DNA from: Coriobacteriaceae bacterium
Lineage (GTDB): Bacteria > Actinomycetota > Coriobacteriia > Anaerosomatales > D1FN1-002
Direction of reading: 5' to 3'
NCBI GenBank assembly: GCA_013824215.1
Contig: PNNM01000017.1
Location: forward strand, 1-17,057
Length of the DNA stretch: 17,057 bases
The notes below the pieces were generated by a model. The model searched no databases and was not told the origin of the DNA. It saw nothing but the letters and a program-made list of their open reading frames with translations. This document shows positions 10,063-16,164 of this stretch, one piece after another. Position 1 is the stretch's first letter. Each line of letters begins with the position of its first letter. Made by a program: the position numbers and the translations under genes.

Positions 10063-10106
10063 TGAGGCGGTCGACCCGGTGGAGCCGCCAGGCGGGAGGA
10101 GCGAGG

Positions 10107-10550
10107 GTGCCGGACACGTCGGACGACGTCCTCGAGGTACCGGAGGAGCGGGACGAAGCCGGGTCAGGAGGCCGGGTGCGTCGGCTCCTGGCGGCCGCGG
10201 CTCTCGTAGTCCTCGTCATCCTCATCGTCCTGGTGCTCTGGAAGCCCTGGCGGGACGTTTCGTCCTCCGCCGATGCCGGGAGATACCCGGGCCGGATCGT
10301 GGCCGCCGAGCAGTACCCACCCTCCGAGACGGACGTCACCGTCTGGCTGAAGCCCGGAATCGGGATCGAGGACGTGCTCGAGCGGCACGGTCTGCCCGCC
10401 GACGGCCTGACGGACCTCGGGAACGGCCTCTTCGTGGTCTCCGCCGGAGAGCGCAGTGTCGGCTCGGTGATCGAGGACCTCAGGCGCGACGACGCGCTGT
10501 ACGACGCCGGCAGGATCTACGAGCAGGGGTCCGACACCGCCACGCAGTAG
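10107..10550 (+). CDS. Single-pass membrane protein with subtilase-propeptide-like domain (147 aa)
   Basis: The protein has an acidic cytosolic N-terminus (1-21), basic RVRR (23-26), one hydrophobic segment (about 28-45, LVVLVILIVLVLW) and an extracytoplasmic domain (about 55-147). The outer domain reads VTVWLKPGIGIEDVLERHGL, then DLGNGLFVVSAG, then IEDLRRDDALYDAGRIYEQ. This order (VKFKPG strand, short helix, hydrophobic 'vyvV-vp' strand, helix, 'dpaVeyAepN' end) resembles the N-terminal propeptide of fervidolysin/subtilisin-type proteases (inhibitor I9-like fold), but no protease follows. It may fold, inhibit or bind a partner; that is inference. The GTG start follows GGGAGGAGCGAGG. Its stop is only 2 bp from the stop of convergent pheA. 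The nearest same-strand gene is the histidine kinase, 61 bp upstream. Confidence 0.75.
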   Translation: MPDTSDDVLEVPEERDEAGSGGRVRRLLAAAALVVLVILIVLVLWKPWRDVSSSADAGRYPGRIVAAEQYPPSETDVTVWLKPGIGIEDVLERHGLPADGLTDLGNGLFVVSAGERSVGSVIEDLRRDDALYDAGRIYEQGSDTATQ

Positions 10551-10552
10551 TG

Positions 10553-11389
10553 CTACCCGCGGTCCCGCTGGCTCGAGTTCGGGTAGCTCCCGAGCACTTT
10601 GACCTCGCGGAGCTTCAGCCGAAGGCAGTCCAGCGCGAGCCGCACGTGCTCGTCGGTGACGTGCCCCTCGAGGTCCACGTAGAACATGTAGTCGCCGAGC
10701 GCCTTCTTCGTCGGCCGTGACTGCAGCTTCGTGAGGTTGATGCCGCCGTAGGCGAACTCGGACAGGATCATCAACAGCGCTCCCGGTTTGTCGGCCTTCA
10801 GGGACAGCGCCAGCGAGGTCTTGTCGTTGCCGGTACGCTCGCGTATCCCCTGGCCGATGACCACGAAGCGGGTCTGGTTGCCCGCGTAGTCCTCGATGGA
10901 CGCCTCCACCACCTGCGCGCCGTACAGCTCCGCCGCCAAGCGGGTGCCCACCGCCGCGACCGTGCGATCGGCGACAGCCTGTTGGACCGCCTCGGCGGTG
11001 GAGTTCGCGGCCACGACCGCGCGGCCGGGCAGGTTGCGGGCGAGCCAGCGCCGGCACTGCCCGGACGCCTGCGGGTGGCTCGCCACCGACACGACGTCTT
11101 CGAGCGAGACACCCGGCGCGGTGATGAGCGCGTGGTGGATGTCGAGCACGACCTCCTGCTGTATCTCCAGCGAGGTGTCGAAGGCCAGCGCATCCAGCGT
11201 CGCGGGCACCGAGCCTTCCACCGAGTTCTCGATCGGGACGATCCCTGCATCGGCCTTGCCGCGCTCGACCGCGTCGAAGACCTCCCCGATGGTCACGCAG
11301 GCGTGGGGCTCGACGTCCGGGAGGCCGAGGGAGAGCAGCGCCTCCTCGGTGAAGGTGCCCGCGGGACCGAGGAACGCGTACCGGCTCAT
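10553..11389 (-). CDS. pheA: Prephenate dehydratase
   Basis: A 278-residue monofunctional enzyme that converts prephenate to phenylpyruvate in phenylalanine synthesis. The catalytic part (1 to about 182) has FLGPAGTFTEEA at the start, IVPIENSVEGSV (50-61), HPQA (105-108) and NQTRF (171-175), whose Thr is catalytic in the family. The ACT regulatory domain (about 190-270) has GALL (203-206) and SRP (224-226), the phenylalanine-binding motifs, so feedback inhibition is likely. There is no chorismate mutase domain. The ATG follows AAGGAGG by about 9 nt; that site lies inside the last codons of the diguanylate cyclase gene, which stops 3 nt upstream, so the two genes are almost certainly co-transcribed. 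Confidence 0.97.
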   Translation of the reverse strand: MSRYAFLGPAGTFTEEALLSLGLPDVEPHACVTIGEVFDAVERGKADAGIVPIENSVEGSVPATLDALAFDTSLEIQQEVVLDIHHALITAPGVSLEDVVSVASHPQASGQCRRWLARNLPGRAVVAANSTAEAVQQAVADRTVAAVGTRLAAELYGAQVVEASIEDYAGNQTRFVVIGQGIRERTGNDKTSLALSLKADKPGALLMILSEFAYGGINLTKLQSRPTKKALGDYMFYVDLEGHVTDEHVRLALDCLRLKLREVKVLGSYPNSSQRDRG

Positions 11390-11392
11390 ACT

Positions 11393-12961
11393 TCAGGCCT
11401 CCTTGCCCGCTGGAAGTCCCTCGGGCGGCTCGATCTTGCGATGCGGTGAACGCACGCGGTCCTTGCCGAGCTCCTTGGCGTTGTAGAGCGCGTCGTCGGC
11501 TTGGCGCAACAGGGTCTCCTTGTCGTGAGCGTGGACGGGGTAGGCGGCGAGGCCGACGCTGACGGTCATACTCACGCCACGCGCCCCGCTCGCCTCGGCG
11601 AAGGCGTGGGCGGAGACGGTCTCGCGGATCTTCTCGGCGACCACGTAGGCGCCGGACGGGTCGGTCTCGGGCAGGATGACCGAGAACTCCTCACCTCCGT
11701 AGCGCGCAACGACGTCGACCTCACGCACGCACTTGCGGAGCACTTGGCCGAGCTCGGCGAGCGCGGCGTCACCGGCCAGGTGGCCGTGCGCGTCGTTGTA
11801 GGCCTTGAAGTCGTCGACATCGAGCATGATGAACGACAGGCTCTTCGTGTAGCGCTTCGAGCGTTCGATCTCCTCGTCGAGGCGCTGCTGCAGGTACCGG
11901 TAGTTGTACAGTCCGGTCAGCTCGTCGGTGATGGCGAGGCGCTTGGTCAGCTTGTAGAGCTGCGAGTTCTCCACGGCCACGACCAGTTCGCTGGCCACGG
12001 CGGACAACACCAGCCTGTCCTCGTCACCCATCGCCTCGATCGCTTCGGACTCGGCGCAGAAGACCACCATCATGGTGTTGTGGTCGAACACCGACGTGCA
12101 CGCGTAGTGGGTCTCGCCCGGCCTCACCGCCCCGGTCCTCCCGACCCGGCTGGTGCTCTGGAGCGCCGCCAGCTCCGAATTCGGGACCCCTTTGCTCGCC
12201 GAGAACAACGTCTCGGCCTTCGTCTTGTCGATGACGAACAGCGAGCAGGACGGCAGGTCGATGACCTTCTGCAGGATGTCGATCACCACCGGCCCCACCG
12301 AGTCGAAGTCCAAGGTCGAGTGGATGATCTCGGTGATCTCCGAGACGGCGTGCAGTTCCGAGAGACGCCGCTGAAGACGGTAGTTGAGCTGCTCTATCTG
12401 GACGCCGGACTCCAGCAGCTCCTGCCGGCGCTCGGCCTGTCGCGCGGTCACGAGTGCGAGTGCCACGCCGAGGTAGATGATGGCCGCGGCCTTTATCGCG
12501 ATGCTCAGCCAGTCCCCGGCCGTGTGCTCCATGCCCATCGACGCCGACAGCAGGTGCCCGCCGAGATAGGCGAATGCGAACAGCGCGGATATCGACCAGG
12601 CCGACCGGACGTGCGACGTCGCGATATAGAAGATCGGGACCGAGACCGCGATGGCGAACGCGAGGTCCATATGCTTGTGGAGGCCGGCCGTCAGCAGGCC
12701 CACTCCGACGACGACCACCGGCAACGCGCGGATCATCACGCGGTCCGCCCGCATCCCGGTCGCCACCGCCACGGCCTGTCCGGCCAGCGCCAGGACGAAC
12801 AGTGCGTACCCGCCCCAGTACGTCCACGGCTCGACCCCAGGACCGACGCCGAGCCCGCCCAAGAGAGCGAGGACGAGCAACGCGACGGACGCCAGCGAGT
12901 AGCCGACGAAGTAGACCTTCACGACGGTGTTGAGTGCTCGGAATCGGGCGGGAACGCTCAC
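11393..12961 (-). CDS. Six-TM GAF-GGDEF diguanylate cyclase (522 aa)
   Basis: Predicted to make cyclic di-GMP at the membrane. The N-terminal part has about six hydrophobic segments (roughly 15-37, 47-67, 76-94, 98-113, 119-140, 151-172), a coiled coil (about 173-205), a GAF-like domain (about 206-335) and a GGDEF domain (about 340-505). The GGDEF domain is complete: DELTGLYN (346-353), metal-binding DVDDFKAYND (381-390), the active loop GGEEF (422-426), and an RxxD inhibitory site (R413 to D416) at the usual distance, so product inhibition is expected. The start chosen is the GTG at 12961 behind GAGGGG. The frame continues to 13468, but that part lies over larB in another frame and is not protein-like. 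It is the first gene of a two-gene unit with pheA and is divergent from larB. Confidence 0.93.
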   Translation of the reverse strand: MSVPARFRALNTVVKVYFVGYSLASVALLVLALLGGLGVGPGVEPWTYWGGYALFVLALAGQAVAVATGMRADRVMIRALPVVVVGVGLLTAGLHKHMDLAFAIAVSVPIFYIATSHVRSAWSISALFAFAYLGGHLLSASMGMEHTAGDWLSIAIKAAAIIYLGVALALVTARQAERRQELLESGVQIEQLNYRLQRRLSELHAVSEITEIIHSTLDFDSVGPVVIDILQKVIDLPSCSLFVIDKTKAETLFSASKGVPNSELAALQSTSRVGRTGAVRPGETHYACTSVFDHNTMMVVFCAESEAIEAMGDEDRLVLSAVASELVVAVENSQLYKLTKRLAITDELTGLYNYRYLQQRLDEEIERSKRYTKSLSFIMLDVDDFKAYNDAHGHLAGDAALAELGQVLRKCVREVDVVARYGGEEFSVILPETDPSGAYVVAEKIRETVSAHAFAEASGARGVSMTVSVGLAAYPVHAHDKETLLRQADDALYNAKELGKDRVRSPHRKIEPPEGLPAGKEA

Positions 12962-12969
12962 GAATGCCC

Positions 12970-12989
12970 CTCGGCGGCGCTCGGCGGCG
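12970..12989. repeat. Tandem 10-bp direct repeat in the cyclase leader
   Basis: CTCGGCGGCG occurs twice without a gap, just upstream of the GTG and ribosome site of the diguanylate cyclase. It lies in the leader, 5' of the ribosome site. Function unknown; replication slippage is the simplest origin. Confidence 0.5.
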
Positions 12990-13034
12990 GACACGGCTTC
13001 GGCGCGCGGGTGTGGCGCGGACGACCCGTTTGTG

Positions 13035-13040
13035 AGTATA
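13035..13040 (-). promoter_or_regulatory. Probable -10 box of the cyclase-pheA unit (TATACT), possibly shared with larB
   Basis: On the minus strand TATACT lies about 75 bp before the cyclase GTG. The core GTATAC (13036-13041) is palindromic, so the plus strand reads TATACC (13037-13042) towards larB, about 42 bp before its ATG. The same few bases could serve both divergent directions. No convincing -35 box is seen for either. Confidence 0.35.
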
Positions 13041-13083
13041 CCTGTTCGGAGACCTTCCCCCCTCCCGAGAGGACCGCAGCCGG

Positions 13084-13857
13084 ATGGACACCGATTCCCT
13101 GAACGACCTGCTGGGCCGCGTCGCCCGAGGCGAGACCTCGCCCGATGAGGCGGCCCGAGCGCTCGCGCGTCTGCCCTTCGCCGACCTCGGCGATGTGAAG
13201 GTCGACCACCATCGGGCGCTGCGTTGCGGCTTCCCCGAGGTCGTCTTCTGCGAGGGCAAGACGCCGCAGCAGGTACGCTCGGCGGCGCGCGAGGTGCTCG
13301 AACACTCGCCGGTGCTGCTCGGCACCCGGGCGAGCGCATCGCACTATCAGCACGTCGCCCAAGCGGTGCCCGACGCGCGCTACTTCGAGGAAGCGCGGGT
13401 GATCCTCGTGGACCGGCGTGCCGAGCCGCCGCGCGAGGGACACATCGTGGTCGCGACCGGCGGGACATCGGACTCGCGCGTGGCCGAGGAAGCGGTCATC
13501 TGCGCCGAGGCGATGGGCAACCGCGTCACGCGCCTCTACGACGTGGGCGTGGCCGGCGTGCACCGCCTTCTCGCGCACGAGGAGGTGCTGCGCGACGCGC
13601 GCGTGGTGGTCGCGATCGCCGGCATGGAGGGCGCGTTGCCGAGCGTGGTGGCCGGCCTCGTCGCCTGTCCCGTGGTCGCCGTGCCGACCTCCGTGGGCTA
13701 CGGGGCCGCCTTCGGTGGTATCGCCGCCCTGCTCGCGATGCTCAACTCCTGCGCGAACGGCGTCGGAGTGGTCAACATCGACAACGGCTTCGGTGCAGCC
13801 GCGCTGGCCTCCCGCATCAACCGGGGTGCGCCCGCCGAGGCGGACATCGCCCCGTGA
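13084..13857 (+). CDS. larB: LarB, pyridinium-3,5-biscarboxylic acid mononucleotide synthase
   Basis: LarB carboxylates and hydrolyses nicotinic acid adenine dinucleotide, the first step to the nickel-pincer nucleotide cofactor of lactate racemase and related enzymes. The 257-residue length is typical. Visible motifs are FCEGKTPQQV (55-64), the PurE/AIRC-like nucleotide domain starting at VVATGGTSD (122-130), AGMEGALPSVVAGL (179-192), PTSVGYGAAFGG (201-212) and NSCANGVGVVNIDNGFGA (221-238), with C223 in the position of the conserved cysteine. The ATG follows GAGAGGA by about 10 nt. The gene overlaps larC by GTGA, so the two are translationally coupled. LarE, the sulfur-transfer partner, and LarA are not in the window. 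Confidence 0.95.
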   Translation: MDTDSLNDLLGRVARGETSPDEAARALARLPFADLGDVKVDHHRALRCGFPEVVFCEGKTPQQVRSAAREVLEHSPVLLGTRASASHYQHVAQAVPDARYFEEARVILVDRRAEPPREGHIVVATGGTSDSRVAEEAVICAEAMGNRVTRLYDVGVAGVHRLLAHEEVLRDARVVVAIAGMEGALPSVVAGLVACPVVAVPTSVGYGAAFGGIAALLAMLNSCANGVGVVNIDNGFGAAALASRINRGAPAEADIAP

Positions 13858-15065
13858 TCGGCTGGCTCGACTGCGGCACCGGCATCTCCGGCGACAAGTT
13901 CCTCGGCGCGCTGCTGGATGCCGGATCGGTCTGCGGCGGGTTCACGGCCGAGGACTTGCGCGCGCTCGCGGCGACGCTCGCTCCCGAGGCGGTCGTATCG
14001 GTGGAGCGCGTGCGCTCGTGCGGGATCGCGGCGGTCGGCGTGCGGGTCGAGGCGGGTGACCAGCCGCCGCCCCGCACGTGGGCGTCCGTCCGCAGCCAGC
14101 TCGAGGCCGCAGACCTGCCCGCTCCGGTGCGCACCCGTGCGCTGCGCGCATTCGAGGAGCTCGCGCTCGCCGAGGCGCACGTCCACGGCGTCGACCCTGA
14201 CGACGTCCACTTCCACGAGGTCGGGGCGCTCGACTCGATCGTCGACGTGGTCGGCGTGTGCGCCGGACTCCACGCGCTGGGCGTGGAGTTCCTCGTCGCC
14301 TCGCCCGTGGCGGTGGGTTCCGGCACCGTCGAGACGTCGCACGGGAGGCTGACGGTCCCCGCCCCCGCGACCGCGGCGCTGCTGGTGGACGTGCCGATCG
14401 TCCCCGGGCCGCCGGGACCCGACGGCTCTCCCGCGGGCGAACTGACGACGCCCACCGGCGCGGCGCTCGTGCGTGCGTGCGCCGACGGCTTCGGCGCGGC
14501 GCCGCCGATGGTCCCGCGGCTCATCGGCTACGGCGCGGGTACGCGCGACATCGGCTCGCCGAACGTCTGCCGCATCATCATCGGCGACCCCGGTCCGGCG
14601 CAGCCCGCGCTGACGGCCGAGGAGGTCGTCCTGCTCGAGACGAACGTCGACCACGTCTCCCCCGAGGCACTCTCCTTCGCCGCCGAGCAACTGCTGGCCG
14701 AGGGCGCGCTCGATGTCTGGGTCACGCCCATCGTGATGAAGAAGGGCCGCTCGGCGGCCACGCTCTCCGTGCTCGCCGGGACCCGCGTCGCGCAGGAGAC
14801 GGCCGCGCGCGTCGTGGCGCTCACCGGCACGCTCGGCGTCCGCTCCACGCCCCAGCCGCGCTACGTGGCGGAACGCGCGGTGCACGAGGTCGCGAGCCCG
14901 TGGGGTCCCGTGCGCGTGAAGTCGGGCGCGGGCCGCCTGCGTCCCGAGCACGACGACGTCGCACGCATCGCCGCCGCGACGGACCGGACGTACGACGAGG
15001 TCGCGCGCACGCTGACGCGTCTGGCGGCCGAGCAGCTCGCGCAAGACACTCAGGCCACCGAGTAG
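13854..15065 (+). CDS. larC: LarC, nickel-insertion protein (cyclometallase)
   Basis: LarC uses CTP to insert nickel into the pincer ligand, finishing the cofactor begun by LarB and sulfurated by LarE. The 403 residues cover the whole family: WLDCGTGISGDKFLGALLD (4-22; many relatives have DM where this has DK), HFHEVGALDSIVDVVG (119-134), LTTPTGAAL (197-205), LETNVDHVSPE (261-271), PIVMKKGRS (292-300) and RPEHDD (363-368). It is one continuous frame, unlike lactobacilli where larC is read through a programmed frameshift as LarC1/LarC2. The GTG at 13854 overlaps the larB stop (GTGA) and was chosen because it starts exactly at the family N-terminus; the frame runs back to 13224 only as a shadow of larB. 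It ends 122 bp before the convergent HAMP gene. Confidence 0.95.
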   Translation: MIGWLDCGTGISGDKFLGALLDAGSVCGGFTAEDLRALAATLAPEAVVSVERVRSCGIAAVGVRVEAGDQPPPRTWASVRSQLEAADLPAPVRTRALRAFEELALAEAHVHGVDPDDVHFHEVGALDSIVDVVGVCAGLHALGVEFLVASPVAVGSGTVETSHGRLTVPAPATAALLVDVPIVPGPPGPDGSPAGELTTPTGAALVRACADGFGAAPPMVPRLIGYGAGTRDIGSPNVCRIIIGDPGPAQPALTAEEVVLLETNVDHVSPEALSFAAEQLLAEGALDVWVTPIVMKKGRSAATLSVLAGTRVAQETAARVVALTGTLGVRSTPQPRYVAERAVHEVASPWGPVRVKSGAGRLRPEHDDVARIAAATDRTYDEVARTLTRLAAEQLAQDTQATE

Positions 15066-15125
15066 CCGACCACTGTTCCACCTGTTCTCACGGACGCACG
15101 ACGCAAACCCGCGCGTGGTAGCACT

Positions 15126-15154
15126 CGGCCCCGGGGTCGAACGCCCCGGGGCCG
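15126..15154. terminator. Strong hairpin between convergent larC and the HAMP gene
   Basis: CGGCCCCGGGG, a 7-nt loop, CCCCGGGGCCG: a perfect 11-bp stem placed between two convergent genes, 60 bp after larC and 33 bp after the HAMP gene. It would serve both strands. Neither side has a T-tract, so termination may depend on the stem or on Rho. The remainder of this 121-bp gap shows nothing else. Confidence 0.55.
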
Positions 15155-15186
15155 CGGTGGATGCCTGCTGTGATGGCGCCTTAGGA

Positions 15187-16104
15187 CTATCGCCCGGTGA
15201 GCGTCTTGAGCGTCGAGGACATCAGGTCGAGGAACTTGCCGAAGAACGTCTCGAACGTGCCGATCTCGTCGGTGGTCCCGTCGGGCTGGAAGTGCGCGTC
15301 GAAGTCGCCGCCCGCCACGCGCACGGAGATGTCCTCCATGCTATGGATCATGGCACCGAGCCTCCGGAAGATCAGGGCGTCGAGCATGCCGCCGATGATG
15401 ACCGTGGCGAGCAAGAGCGTCAGCGCGAACACGAACAGCGTGTTGATCATGCTGCTCTTGGCGGAGTCCGCCTGCGCGGAGATGTCCTCTATGCCGATGA
15501 TGACCCCGACCACCTTGCCACCCTCGGAGATCGGGAAGACCACGTGAGAACGGCTCTTGCTGTCGTCACTCCAGGTGACGCCCCAGTAGTCACCCTGCTT
15601 GGTCATGCTCCCGTGACAGGTCTTGGAGCACGCGCCGTTCTCGATACCGATGATCTTGCCGGCGTCCGGGACGTCCCCGGCCGGCGTGCTGAACTGCAGC
15701 TCCTTCTCAGCCAGCGCGTCGTCCGTGGTCGCCGCCAGGACGTAGGTGTCACCGCCCTCGTCCCAGTTGTCGGCCATGCCTGCGGCGACGCGCGCCTTGG
15801 CGTAGTCCTCCCGCTTCACCGTCTGCTTGTCGAGCAGCACACCGTAGTCGGCTCCGGTGAGCGCTTTCATCTGCTCGACGTACGCGAGGGAGCCCTTCGG
15901 GTCGGTCGTGCTGCCGAACTCGTCCGCCGCGTACTGCTGCAACCCCTCGAAGGAGGCCACGCCGAGCGTCACCGCGCGCTCGGCGGTGACGTCGAGGCCG
16001 CCGGAGTACGACTGGTGGAGGTAGATGACCACCACGACCGCGCCGATGAGGTTCACGAGCACGATGCCCGCGAGGATCCTCGCCCGGATCGATATGTTCT
16101 TCAT
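15187..16104 (-). CDS. Membrane HAMP protein with extracytoplasmic haem-type CX3CH sensor domain, no output domain
   Basis: A 305-residue protein: TM1 (about 9-29), an extracytoplasmic domain (about 30-218), TM2 (about 219-240) and HAMP (about 241-290), ending at TLTGR. The outer domain has ADYGVLLDKQTVKREDY and a DNWDEGGDTYVLAATTDD stretch, like the Cache/PAS-type sensor domains of chemoreceptors from metal- and sulfate-reducing bacteria. It also carries CSKTCH (159-164), a CX3CH motif that could attach haem c; canonical sites are CXXCH. There is no methyl-accepting, kinase, GGDEF or other output domain after HAMP. It could signal through a partner or be a truncated chemoreceptor. The ATG at 16104 follows GAGGAGGAG by about 6 nt. 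It lies 60 bp behind the multihaem cytochrome gene on the same strand, so co-transcription is likely. A longer frame to 16152 lacks a ribosome site. Confidence 0.85.
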   Translation of the reverse strand: MKNISIRARILAGIVLVNLIGAVVVVIYLHQSYSGGLDVTAERAVTLGVASFEGLQQYAADEFGSTTDPKGSLAYVEQMKALTGADYGVLLDKQTVKREDYAKARVAAGMADNWDEGGDTYVLAATTDDALAEKELQFSTPAGDVPDAGKIIGIENGACSKTCHGSMTKQGDYWGVTWSDDSKSRSHVVFPISEGGKVVGVIIGIEDISAQADSAKSSMINTLFVFALTLLLATVIIGGMLDALIFRRLGAMIHSMEDISVRVAGGDFDAHFQPDGTTDEIGTFETFFGKFLDLMSSTLKTLTGR

Positions 16105-16164
16105 CGAAGTCTCCTCCTCGACCGCGCGTTCTCCCGGTCCCGGCAACATCATACGACAACCGGC

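Noticed and set aside
12962..13468. N-terminal extension of the diguanylate cyclase into the larB region
   Set aside because: The extension is Arg/Pro-rich, lies antisense to larB, and the GTG at 12961 has a good ribosome site just before the first TM segment.
13854..13900. Programmed frameshift in larC as in lactobacilli
   Set aside because: The whole protein is encoded in one frame with all conserved blocks present.
13698..15044. Minus-strand open frame opposite larC
   Set aside because: Antisense shadow; larC shows family motifs from end to end.
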